A program made the translations under genes and the position numbers. Below the pieces are notes generated by a model that was not told the origin of the DNA, ran no database searches, and worked only from the letters and a program-made list of their open reading frames with translations. DNA of 9,167 nt, taken from NCBI GenBank assembly GCA_903868845.1, contig CAIPWS010000097.1:1-9167 (forward strand), read 5' to 3'. Positions 1-5,960 of this stretch are shown here, piece by piece; position 1 is the first letter of the stretch, and each line of letters starts with the position of its first letter. Source of the stretch: an uncultured bacterium (GTDB lineage Bacteria; Patescibacteriota; Minisyncoccia; Phycocordibacterales; PALSA-1337).

Positions 1-35
1 GGCATCCTCTGGAGGGTGCTGTCAAATCACCAGGT

Positions 36-317
36 ATGACGTGCGCAAGTTTTCGCGGTGATATGTCTGATGGTTGTGAGGAAACATACCGCATTTCTAT
101 GTCTGGCAATTTGGAAACAATAGCAAAGAGTGTTGTCGGATTTACAAAAAATGCACCTTACTCTAATCGCTCAGATGGCACGCTAGCCGTTATTTGCGAG
201 TGTGGCGGTTGTCATGGATATTTCTGGTTTCACATTACCACCGGAATAATTGAGATATTCGTCAAGGAATGTCCAGCATGGCCAGTTGATCAAAAGGCGA
301 AGTTCAAGGAAACATAA
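36..317 (+). CDS. Small Cys-containing hypothetical protein, possibly 5'-partial
   Basis: I do not recognise this 93-residue protein. Seen: the reading frame is open all the way to the left edge (in-frame codons from base 3), so ATG 36 may be internal. A GGAGGG at 11-16 lies too far upstream (19 nt) to be a good ribosome site for it. ATG 63 is a second possible start. The C-terminal half carries C-E-C-G-G-C followed by F-W-F-H and later E-C-P (Cys 54, 56, 59 and 79), which resembles a small zinc-ribbon or treble-clef-like core. There is no signal peptide or membrane segment. The frame ends in TAA inside a hairpin that probably terminates its transcript. GC is about 45% in the counted line, higher than in gltX next door. 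Zinc binding is inference only; function is unknown. Confidence 0.55.
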   Translation: MTCASFRGDMSDGCEETYRISMSGNLETIAKSVVGFTKNAPYSNRSDGTLAVICECGGCHGYFWFHITTGIIEIFVKECPAWPVDQKAKFKET

Positions 318-357
318 ACCCGACGGAAATCCTTCCACGGGTTTTCGTTGTTTATGT
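312..357 (+). terminator. Hairpin closing the first gene
   Basis: AACCCG (317-322) pairs with CGGGTT (338-343). Inside it GGAA (325-328) pairs with TTCC (333-336) around a 4-base loop. An outer arm ACATAAA (312-318) can pair with TTTATGT (351-357). The T-rich stretch after the inner stem (ttttcgttgttt) is broken by G and C, so termination efficiency is uncertain. It overlaps the stop codon of the upstream gene and lies just ahead of the gltX promoter. Confidence 0.5.
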
Positions 358-381
358 AAGACTTTCTTCAAATTTTTGTAA

Positions 382-410
382 GAGACAAATTAATATTTTT
401 GTTATAGAAT
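382..410 (+). promoter_or_regulatory. gltX promoter, near-leaderless
   Basis: GAGACA (382-387; 4/6 to the -35 consensus) is followed after 17 bases by TAGAAT (405-410). An overlapping reading is the extended -10 TGT-TATAGA at 400-408. Either places the transcript start within a few bases of the gltX ATG at 417, and no Shine-Dalgarno sequence is present. The assignment rests on consensus matching only. Confidence 0.5.
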
Positions 411-416
411 AGCCTT

Positions 417-1802
417 ATGGAAAACGATATCGTCTCAGGCAAAAAAGTAGTTACTAGATTTGCTCCGTCTCCGACTGGCTATCTACATTCCGGAAGTTAT
501 AGAACTGGCCTATTTTCCTGTATCTTTGCACTTCAAAATGCTGGTAAATTCATATTACGCATAGAGGACACAGACAAAGAGAGATCGAAGAAAGAATATG
601 AGGAAAATATACTGGAAAGTCTAGAATGGCTTGGGCTTAAGTACGATGCCTTCTACAGACAGTCTGAGCGCACAGAAGTATACAAGAAATACATTCACAG
701 GCTTATAGAGACTGGCCATGCTTACATATCTAAGGAAACTCCAGTCACAGATGAAGGAAGTCATTCTAAGAAAAATACCGACGCCACTCTTCGTGCTGAG
801 GTCATAAGATTTCGAAATCCAAAAAAGAAGGTTGTGTTCAATGATCTTATACGAGGAAATGTCGAGTTTGATACTACTGAGCTCGGTGACTTCGTCATAG
901 CCAAGAGTGTGGATGAAGCTATCTTCCACCTGGTTGTTATAGTTGACGATATAGAGATGGGCATCACTCACATCATTAGAGGTGAAGATCATATATCAAA
1001 TACACCTCGTCAGATACTTATCTACGAGGCTCTTGGTATAACTCCACCAATTTATGCTCACATACCTCTACTTCTCGGAAAAGACCGTTCAAAACTATCG
1101 AAGAGAAAAGGTGCAGTTCCTGTTACAGAGTATCGCAGACGTGGATTCTTGCCACAAGCTGTAGTGAATTATTTGGCCTTACTTGGTTGGCATCCTACAG
1201 ACGATAGGGAAATATTTTCATTTGACGAGCTTGTGAAAAACTTTGATCTTGCAAGAGTACAAAAAGGCGGAGCTATCTTCGATGAAGAAAAGCTTTGTTG
1301 GTACAACCGTCAATATATTCTCAAACTTACTGACAAGGAATTTCTTGAATTGGCTTCACCATTTATGCCTGAATGGCTTTCTAGCTCAAGTGATATAAGT
1401 AAGCGTTTGCCTCATGTGCTCAAGGAGAAGATAACTTGTTTCGCAGATATATCGAACTTGCTCGGTGTTAGTGGTGAGCTTGGATTTATAAAATCACTAC
1501 CAGATTTCAAAAGTGAAATGCTACTTTGGAAAAAGGACCCGAACGCAAAGGAATCAAAGATACATCTAGAAAAGTCACTTGAGATTATCGAAACTATAGA
1601 TGAAAAGACTTTCACCGCAGACGTGACCAAGGTTGCTCTTTGGTCTTATGCAGAAACTGCTGGAAAAGGAAATGTTCTCTGGCCTTTACGTGTTGCCCTC
1701 ACTGGTCAAGAAAGATCTCCAGATCCTTTCGTCTCAGCTTTTTTGATTGGCAGGGAAGAGTCGATAAAACGTCTCAAAAATGCCATCACAAAGCTCTCAT
1801 AA
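417..1802 (+). CDS. gltX: Glutamyl-tRNA synthetase
   Basis: This is a class I aminoacyl-tRNA synthetase that charges tRNA with glutamate in the cytoplasm. Seen: the N-terminal Rossmann core has A-P-S-P-T-G-Y-L-H-S-G-S at residues 16-27, where the HIGH signature is present as HSGS. It is followed by LRIEDTDKERS and by the GEDHISNTPRQ block. The second signature KLSKR is at 226-230, then LALLGWHP and the C-terminal helical anticodon-binding part. At 461 residues it is slightly short: the zinc-binding Cys cluster found in the acceptor-binding insertion of many bacterial GluRS is absent and the insertion is reduced. Known: compact zinc-free forms occur, and in bacteria lacking GlnRS the enzyme also feeds the GatCAB amidotransferase route; whether that holds here cannot be seen. 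ATG 417 is chosen because it lies directly behind a -10 box. Its last 23 bases overlap the next gene. Confidence 0.97.
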   Translation: MENDIVSGKKVVTRFAPSPTGYLHSGSYRTGLFSCIFALQNAGKFILRIEDTDKERSKKEYEENILESLEWLGLKYDAFYRQSERTEVYKKYIHRLIETGHAYISKETPVTDEGSHSKKNTDATLRAEVIRFRNPKKKVVFNDLIRGNVEFDTTELGDFVIAKSVDEAIFHLVVIVDDIEMGITHIIRGEDHISNTPRQILIYEALGITPPIYAHIPLLLGKDRSKLSKRKGAVPVTEYRRRGFLPQAVVNYLALLGWHPTDDREIFSFDELVKNFDLARVQKGGAIFDEEKLCWYNRQYILKLTDKEFLELASPFMPEWLSSSSDISKRLPHVLKEKITCFADISNLLGVSGELGFIKSLPDFKSEMLLWKKDPNAKESKIHLEKSLEIIETIDEKTFTADVTKVALWSYAETAGKGNVLWPLRVALTGQERSPDPFVSAFLIGREESIKRLKNAITKLS

Positions 1803-3093
1803 ACGCGCGTTAGTATTATCCCTTATAGCCATATTTACTGTATTTGGTCTATTTTTGCATGTAAATGCGGAGGCAGCGACCTTGCTGATATCTAGCTCAA
1901 CCTCGAGCATACAGAGCAAGATCGATGAAAAAAACCAAAGCATAAAGACACTTGAAAAAGAGATTGCTAGTTATCAAAGTCAAATCAATGCTTTATCTGG
2001 TCAAGCAAGCACCTTATCATCGGCAGTTAAATCATTACAACTTACCCAAAAGAAATTGTCTGATGACATCAAACTAACCGACGCAAAGATCAATGCAAAA
2101 AATCTAGAAATACAACAACTTTCTGGAAAAATAACCAAAAGCCAAAGCAATATTGATGACGACAAGCGTATAATCATGGAAACATTTGCAACCATATATA
2201 AAGGTGATAATCGCTCAGTCATAGAGACACTCCTAAATAATGATTCAATATCTGGAATACTGGATTCGTTTACTAGACTCGGAATCATTCAAAATGAACT
2301 ATTCGACAGGATAAGCAGTTTTAGCAAAAGTAAAATTGCGTTTCAATCTTCCAAATCAAGCTCGGAGAAAGTTCGCCTTGATCTTTTTAAGCTAAATAAG
2401 CAGAAGAAGGATCAACAAAGCATAGTCAAAGCCACGACATTACAGCAAAATACCTTGCTCAATGACACCAAACAGTCACAAGCTCAATACCAACGCGTCT
2501 TGGCATACAAATTGCAGCAACAGCAAGCATTTGAACAAGAATTACTGGACTACCAGTCACAGCTCAAAACTCTGGTCGACAAGTCGGCTTTGCCAAAATC
2601 CGGAAGTATTTTGTCATGGCCGCTGGACGATATCTCCATAACCCAATATTTCGGAAATACAGCATTCTCTACAGCAAACCCTCAAATATATAATGGAAAA
2701 GGTCACACAGGAGTTGATTTTCGTGCGTCTATCGGCACACCTGTAAAAGCCGCCCTCTCCGGAATTGTTTTTGGAACAGGGAATACGGACCTGGTTCCTG
2801 GCTGTTATTCATTTGGAAAATGGGTCATGATCAAACACTCAAACGGATTGTCTACACTTTACGCTCACCTTTCCCTGCCTGTAGTTTCAACCGGAATGCC
2901 TGTGTCGACTGGTGACATCATCGGTTATAGTGGAAATACTGGCTATACAACCGGTCCGCACCTACACTTCGGTGTTTATGCCAGCCAAGGTGTTGTCATC
3001 CAACAACTTACTACAAGTACAAACTGTCATAATGCAGTTATTCCTATAGCACCATTTTCTGCATATCTTAATCCACTTTCATATTTGCCATAA
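1780..3093 (+). CDS. Secreted coiled-coil M23 (LytM/EnvC-like) metallopeptidase
   Basis: This is a predicted exported peptidoglycan endopeptidase or amidase activator. Seen, in order: a basic N-terminus and hydrophobic signal or anchor at residues about 10-28 with an A-E-A type cleavage region near 30-33; a long Gln/Ser/Lys-rich coiled coil from about 40 to 265; and a LytM domain from about 280. The LytM domain contains G-H309-T-G-V-D313-F, Y-A-H363-L and H394-L-H396-F. H309, D313 and H396 match the zinc ligands of M23 enzymes, and H363 and H394 match the catalytic histidines. Unlike E. coli EnvC, which is degenerate, the site appears intact, so hydrolase activity is plausible. Cys 342 and Cys 416 could form a disulfide outside the cell. 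ATG 1780 lies inside the gltX end (23-base overlap), suggesting translational coupling; no other start preserves the signal peptide. Confidence 0.93.
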   Translation: MPSQSSHKRALVLSLIAIFTVFGLFLHVNAEAATLLISSSTSSIQSKIDEKNQSIKTLEKEIASYQSQINALSGQASTLSSAVKSLQLTQKKLSDDIKLTDAKINAKNLEIQQLSGKITKSQSNIDDDKRIIMETFATIYKGDNRSVIETLLNNDSISGILDSFTRLGIIQNELFDRISSFSKSKIAFQSSKSSSEKVRLDLFKLNKQKKDQQSIVKATTLQQNTLLNDTKQSQAQYQRVLAYKLQQQQAFEQELLDYQSQLKTLVDKSALPKSGSILSWPLDDISITQYFGNTAFSTANPQIYNGKGHTGVDFRASIGTPVKAALSGIVFGTGNTDLVPGCYSFGKWVMIKHSNGLSTLYAHLSLPVVSTGMPVSTGDIIGYSGNTGYTTGPHLHFGVYASQGVVIQQLTTSTNCHNAVIPIAPFSAYLNPLSYLP

Positions 3094-3113
3094 GCCGCTG
3101 ATTGTTATAAAAT
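3085..3113 (+). promoter_or_regulatory. Promoter for the small membrane protein
   Basis: TTGCCA (3085-3090; 5/6) lies over the last codons of the M23 gene and is followed after 17 bases by TAAAAT (3108-3113; 5/6). An overlapping extended form TGT-TATAAA is at 3103-3111. The start would be about 18 bases before ATG 3138, so this gene can be transcribed apart from gltX and the M23 gene. Confidence 0.5.
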
Positions 3114-3137
3114 TATATATAAGTAAATAACAAAAAC

Positions 3138-3458
3138 ATGCTTTTTTCACAAATACCAAGAAATAGGGGAATCATCCAAATGATCATCATCATAGTCATC
3201 GCTCTCCTTATCCTTAGTTACTTTGGTTATAACCTCCGCTCAATAGTTAACGCACCAAATACTCAAGATAATTTCTCTTACGTTGGTGGAGCTATAGTTT
3301 ATGTCTGGAATACATTCTTGAAGACACCAGCAACATATCTATCAGGACTATTCATAGACCTTATATGGAATCCAGCATTGACCAATCTGACAGCTATGAA
3401 GAATGGCCAGCCAACCAACATACAGCAGATTCCACCAATGATTCCTCCTATACACTAA
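3138..3458 (+). CDS. Small single-pass membrane protein
   Basis: This 106-residue protein has no named family that I can assign. Seen: a short basic N-terminus (R8, R10), a strongly hydrophobic helix at residues about 11-31 (GIIQMIIIIVIALLILSYFG), then N-L-R and a soluble or interfacial part rich in aromatic residues (Y-V-W-N-T-F, L-I-W-N), ending in a Pro/Ile/Gln-rich tail. The layout (basic segment, one helix, then Y-x-W-N-T) resembles small hypothetical proteins common in Patescibacteria, next to envelope genes; that resemblance is from memory. It follows the M23 gene by 44 bases but has its own promoter. There is no clear Shine-Dalgarno site before ATG 3138. It faces the transglycosylase-like gene tail to tail across 81 bases, in which I see no convincing terminator. 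Confidence 0.75.
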   Translation: MLFSQIPRNRGIIQMIIIIVIALLILSYFGYNLRSIVNAPNTQDNFSYVGGAIVYVWNTFLKTPATYLSGLFIDLIWNPALTNLTAMKNGQPTNIQQIPPMIPPIH

Positions 3459-3539
3459 TAAACTGGGTCGAGAAAGATATATTGTGCGACACGGTATCTC
3501 CATAGAGCGAAGGCTCAACACTTAAGAAAAAGCCCCTCC

Positions 3540-4022
3540 CTAGTTCATTGCCAAGACGTCTGATTGTGACCAGCACTTAGATGATGACTTCCATGGTTCC
3601 GCCCCAAACTTCGAGTAAAGATATTTTGCATATGCAACATTACCTTCAGTTGTATAAATATTTATTCCAAGTTCTGCAGCCTTGTCAGAATGATACTTTT
3701 CATTGATCTGCATGACACCTACATCGGCTCTATTGACCTTACCGCGCTGAATGTTGCCACTGGCATCGAACTGTCTGAAGGTTGACTCACAACGTGCAAT
3801 ATCGACGAGTATAGGCTCATCTACATACTGCTCGCGGACATACTTCTCAACCTCTTTTGAGCTGATAGCTGTGCTAGATGCCAAAGTTTGTGTAGTTGTA
3901 GAAATAACCTCCTTGTCGGTGGTTGTCGATGCGTTATTTGCGATCATCTGATGCATAGATGCGTTTCCACCGATATACATCGATGAAACTAGCATTGCCA
4001 TTCCGGTTGTAAATTCAATCAT
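3540..4022 (-). CDS. Secreted lytic-transglycosylase-like protein
   Basis: This is a predicted peptidoglycan-cleaving enzyme of the SLT/lysozyme-like fold, 160 residues. Seen: a short moderately hydrophobic N-terminus (residues about 4-22, no basic residues, so a poor signal peptide as annotated), a Thr/Ser-rich linker to about 55, then I-L-V-D-I-A-R-C-E79-S (79 being the candidate catalytic Glu), A-D-V-G-V-M-Q-I-N at 99-107, and a terminal G-A-E-P-W...C-W. These match the catalytic-Glu and G-x-M-Q-I signatures of family 1-like transglycosylases. Cys 78 and Cys 150 could pair. The second half of the usual SLT domain is short, so fold assignment is good but activity is less sure. ATG 4022 is the first Met after an in-frame TAA. 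A 7-codon in-frame mini-ORF ends three bases before it (see findings). It is divergent from rpmA and shares its regulatory spacer. Confidence 0.85.
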   Translation of the reverse strand: MIEFTTGMAMLVSSMYIGGNASMHQMIANNASTTTDKEVISTTTQTLASSTAISSKEVEKYVREQYVDEPILVDIARCESTFRQFDASGNIQRGKVNRADVGVMQINEKYHSDKAAELGINIYTTEGNVAYAKYLYSKFGAEPWKSSSKCWSQSDVLAMN

Positions 4023-4031
4023 AATTTAAAA

Positions 4032-4069
4032 GAACAGGTTTGTGAGCATGACGCTTACTTTACCTGTTC
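4032..4069 (-). promoter_or_regulatory. Two-part hairpin at predicted mRNA 5' end
   Basis: GAACAGGT (4032-4039) pairs perfectly with ACCTGTTC (4062-4069). Inside, separated by a small internal loop, GTGAGC (4042-4047) pairs with GCTTAC (4053-4058) with one G-T wobble and a 5-base loop. On the minus strand it lies between the predicted transcript start (about 4070) and ATG 4022 and is followed by TTTTAAATT. It could protect the 5' end, act as an attenuator, or sequester initiation; the sequence does not decide which. Confidence 0.6.
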
Positions 4070-4076
4070 GCGACAT

Positions 4077-4105
4077 AGTGTAGCAAATGCAAGGCCTTTT
4101 GTCAA
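4077..4105 (-). promoter_or_regulatory. Promoter of the transglycosylase-like gene
   Basis: On the minus strand a perfect TTGACA (4105-4100) is followed after exactly 17 bases by TACACT (4082-4077), preceded by TGC, which makes an extended -10. The start is predicted near 4070, so the mRNA would begin with the 4069-4032 hairpin. This is the best -35 match among the promoters I list. Confidence 0.65.
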
Positions 4106-4121
4106 TAGGTCTACACTGATT

Positions 4122-4201
4122 ATATGGCCTTGTTGAGCCATATTATGGTGGTCAAATAGCCTTATTTCTAGCCATATTACAGTACTTGCTATTATAATGG
4201 C
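4122..4201. repeat. GCCATAT/ATATGGC repeats between divergent promoters
   Basis: ATATGGC (4122-4128) and GCCATAT (4137-4143) form a perfect inverted repeat with an 8-base spacer. GCCATATTA occurs at 4137-4145 and again at 4171-4179, 34 bases apart. A diverged inverted copy TAATGGC ends at 4201. The copies fill the space between the minus -35 (4100-4105) and the rpmA promoter, which is where operators for divergent genes would sit. No regulator can be named. Confidence 0.5.
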
Positions 4202-4213
4202 TTGTGTTATACT
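4186..4213 (+). promoter_or_regulatory. rpmA promoter
   Basis: TTGCTA (4186-4191; 4/6) is followed after 16 bases by TATACT (4208-4213; 5/6) with TGT in front (extended -10). A TATAAT at 4193-4198 is an alternative -10 but has no good -35. The predicted leader to ATG 4259 is about 39 bases and carries no Shine-Dalgarno sequence. Confidence 0.55.
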
Positions 4214-4258
4214 CCTTATCACATTAGTTTTAATATTTAATAGTACTTATCCCCAACC

Positions 4259-4531
4259 ATGGCCCATAAAAAAGCAGCAGGTTCAACAAAGAATGGAAGA
4301 GACTCAAACCCAAAATACCTGGGTGTTAAGGTCAATCACGGTCAAAATATCGCTGTAGGCCAGATTATCTTGCGTCAGAGAGGTACAACTGTCCTCCCTG
4401 GTCAAAACGTAGGTTGCGGTAAGGACTATACCCTATTTGCTCTCAAAAACGGCCGCGTAGAGTTCTCCTCAAAGAGAAAGGTTAGTTTCAATAACGATAT
4501 TGATCGCAAGAAGATTGTGCATGTGAAATAA
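4259..4531 (+). CDS. rpmA: 50S ribosomal protein bL27
   Basis: This is a component of the large ribosomal subunit near the peptidyl-transferase centre. Seen: the N-terminus [20 protein letters not shown] is the canonical L27 start, whose flexible tail reaches toward the P-site. It continues with LGVK, the glycine-rich R-Q-R-G-T core, the [10 protein letters not shown] segment and T-L-F-A-L. Length is 90 residues, normal for the family. The start is already A-H-K-K, so there is none of the cleavable N-terminal extension known from Firmicutes. rpmA often sits beside rplU (bL21), but no rplU is in this window, so the gene is transcribed singly here and ends in a strong terminator. Confidence 0.98.
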   Translation: MAHKKAAGSTKNGRDSNPKYLGVKVNHGQNIAVGQIILRQRGTTVLPGQNVGCGKDYTLFALKNGRVEFSSKRKVSFNNDIDRKKIVHVK

Positions 4532-4558
4532 GGAACGCACTACAAATGAAGAACGAAT

Positions 4559-4585
4559 AAAAAGGGGGTGTATGCCCTCTTTTTT
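4559..4585 (+). terminator. rpmA intrinsic terminator
   Basis: AAAAAGGGGG (4559-4568) pairs with CCCTCTTTTT (4575-4584) through one G-T wobble, with loop TGTATG, and ends in a run of six T. The mirrored A-tract means it could also act on minus-strand transcripts. Confidence 0.85.
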
Positions 4586-4603
4586 GTTGATGAGTAAATG
4601 AAG

Positions 4604-4634
4604 AAGCGCACCCGACAACTCGCCGGATGCGCTT
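4604..4634 (-). terminator. Terminator of the 4657-5256 orphan gene
   Basis: On the minus strand AAGCGCA and TGCGCTT (4634-4628 and 4610-4604) pair over 7 bp. After one mismatch CCG and CGG (4626-4624 and 4614-4612) add 3 bp around a 9-base loop. The following tract CTTCATTT is only moderately T-rich. It lies 23 bases past the stop codon. Confidence 0.65.
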
Positions 4635-4656
4635 TCATGATTTAATACTTTCGAGA

Positions 4657-5256
4657 CTATCCAGCTACGAGTGAGCCGGTTTTCCATTGCCAACGAGGAT
4701 TCGCTCTGCGTACAGCAAATCTCTTCTCGTTGTTATGAAGTCGACAAATATATGCGACGAGAGTGCCATAATATGATACGTCTCGCACCCCTTGTTCTAT
4801 TAGTTCGACAACCGAGACAGCCCAACCAGCTGTGACCAGCAGTGACGATGACATGAGTTCAGAATCATAACCAACAAGTCCATCCGCAACGATTGTTGGC
4901 TCGTCCAGAAACAACTCGACACAGTGTGACGGAAACCCATTACGTTTGAGCGGATTGTAGACATATGTATATAGGCGTTCTTCACTCGGGATCTCCGAAT
5001 TTTTCATAAGGAGCCCAAAGTTAATGCAGAGTGTTGAGAATGAAGCCAACATACTGAAATCACCACGGATTGGCATCGAGCTCGTCCTGAGTAAGGGCTC
5101 GATATACCTTTCAAGATCTTCTACCCTCACCCATTTCCAAGCCTTGAGCTTGTCGTGTACTTCTTGTGGTAAATTTTCACCATACATCTGAAGCTCATCG
5201 AACTTCGTAAATGGGATATTGCCCATCACCGCACTACATCTCATGCTGTATTTCAT
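4657..5256 (-). CDS. Hypothetical protein (orphan, 199 aa)
   Basis: I do not recognise this protein. Seen: 199 residues, mixed charge, no signal peptide and no convincing membrane helix; the most hydrophobic stretch is S-S-S-L-L-V-T-A-G-W-A-V-S-V-V near residues 136-150 and reads as an amphipathic or buried helix. It has scattered Cys, none paired in a metal-binding spacing, and a basic tail R-R-A-N-P-R-W-Q-W-K. A strong ribosome site AGGTGG (minus 5268-5263) lies 6 bases before ATG 5256, unlike the housekeeping genes here. It is transcribed alone: own extended -10, own terminator, and divergent from the orphan at 5522. GC of its lines is about 43-53%, above the flanks. The coding call rests on frame length, ribosome site and terminator. 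Confidence 0.75.
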   Translation of the reverse strand: MKYSMRCSAVMGNIPFTKFDELQMYGENLPQEVHDKLKAWKWVRVEDLERYIEPLLRTSSMPIRGDFSMLASFSTLCINFGLLMKNSEIPSEERLYTYVYNPLKRNGFPSHCVELFLDEPTIVADGLVGYDSELMSSSLLVTAGWAVSVVELIEQGVRDVSYYGTLVAYICRLHNNEKRFAVRRANPRWQWKTGSLVAG

Positions 5257-5281
5257 AACTAACCACCTTTCCTTTGCCGCA

Positions 5282-5290
5282 ATTGTAGCA
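5282..5290 (-). promoter_or_regulatory. Extended -10 for the 4657-5256 gene
   Basis: On the minus strand TGC-TACAAT (5290-5282) is an extended -10 (5/6 hexamer). No convincing -35 lies 16-18 bases upstream. The start would be near 5275, giving a leader of about 20 bases that contains the AGGTGG ribosome site. Confidence 0.4.
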
Positions 5291-5314
5291 GCTTATTTTA
5301 AGGAACAGAGCACC

Positions 5315-5330
5315 CAGTTCGCTCGAACTG
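5315..5330. repeat. Perfect 16-bp palindrome, operator candidate
   Basis: CAGTTCG (5315-5321), two bases CT, then CGAACTG (5324-5330). It lies about 25 bases upstream of the minus extended -10 and between two divergent orphan genes, a typical operator position. It shares GTTCG/CGAAC half-sites with Gram-positive LexA boxes, but with the arms in the opposite order, so it should not be called an SOS box. Confidence 0.45.
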
Positions 5331-5405
5331 AAACAGTGTCTACATATGAGATTACTCGTAAACAATGAAAAGTCAACGTATGTTTTGGGATAGAATTCAA
5401 GAATC

Positions 5406-5439
5406 TATAATTGACAACACCGTAATTCTATGATAGCCT
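5406..5439 (+). promoter_or_regulatory. Possible promoter elements for the 5522 gene
   Basis: TATAAT (5406-5411) and a perfect TTGACA (5411-5416) overlap at one base. TATAAT has only a poor -35 (TTGGGA, 15 bases upstream). TTGACA has only a weak TAGCCT at the right 17-base spacing, while TATGAT (5429-5434) is too close. Some promoter is likely here, but I cannot choose the elements. Confidence 0.3.
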
Positions 5440-5521
5440 GTTTTTGTATGCACAAAACGAGCAGAGATGCTCACAATAACTGAAAACCTTGAGAAAGGAA
5501 CCTAGAGATAGGTGTAGCGAC

Positions 5522-5944
5522 ATGAATAATAAGAACATTGCAGATCAATTGATCCGCGGTTCAGCGAATATTGACCAGATGGAGCGAGAAATCCACCAGA
5601 TTATCACCATGATCTTGGGTGTGATTCATTACAGGAGAACCTTGCCGGTCAACATGAACAAAACCTTCAATTTTGAGAGCTGCCAGTGGAATTTCCAAGG
5701 ACAGATTGAGAAGATGTACAAGATGGCGATCGAGATCGATTGCAAAGTGAAGTCTGGGCCAGAGCAATGTGCCTCAGTCCGTGGTTACTACTACAGTACA
5801 AATCTTCGCCAGCCCATGCTTAACTCAGAAGTGGTTCAGGTTATGCATGAAAGCCTACCTGCTTTAGTCAAATGTATGTTTGATGAATATCCAGGATTGG
5901 AGAAGTCCCTGGAGCATATCACCAAAGCGGCTGACAAGTTCTAA
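5522..5944 (+). CDS. Hypothetical protein (orphan, 140 aa)
   Basis: I do not recognise this protein. The start is ATG 5522 because AGGTG (5510-5514) lies 7 bases upstream; the frame also stays open back to a TTG at 5489, which has no ribosome site. Seen: 140 residues, no signal peptide. The first 38 residues look like a long amphipathic helix (N-I-D-Q-M-E-R-E-I-H-Q-I-I-T-M-I-L-G-V-I). The middle is polar and aromatic with C-Q-W-N-F-Q-G and R-G-Y-Y-Y-S, and two helices close the protein. Cys are scattered and suggest no metal site. Overall it looks small, soluble and mostly helical. It is divergent from the orphan ending at 4657 and has its own terminator. GC is about 45-50%. Function cannot be inferred. 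Confidence 0.72.
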   Translation: MNNKNIADQLIRGSANIDQMEREIHQIITMILGVIHYRRTLPVNMNKTFNFESCQWNFQGQIEKMYKMAIEIDCKVKSGPEQCASVRGYYYSTNLRQPMLNSEVVQVMHESLPALVKCMFDEYPGLEKSLEHITKAADKF

Positions 5945-5960
5945 AATCAAGAGGCTTAGA

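Noticed and set aside
621..992. Minus-strand open frames of 123 aa and 68 aa inside gltX
   Set aside because: They lie wholly opposite the conserved GluRS core, have no ribosome site or family signature, and are antisense shadows.
2001..2288. Minus-strand 95-aa frame inside the M23 gene
   Set aside because: It is opposite the coiled-coil repeat region, whose codon bias opens long antisense frames; nothing supports expression.
3459..3539. Terminator between the convergent small membrane protein and transglycosylase-like genes
   Set aside because: There is a G-rich segment followed by five T on the minus strand, and a 4-bp GAGC/GCTC stem, but the G-rich segment has no pairing arm, so neither strand shows a proper stem plus T-tract.
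4469..4693. Minus-strand 74-aa frame spanning the rpmA end and its terminator
   Set aside because: It crosses two terminator hairpins and overlaps both rpmA and the orphan gene; no ribosome site.
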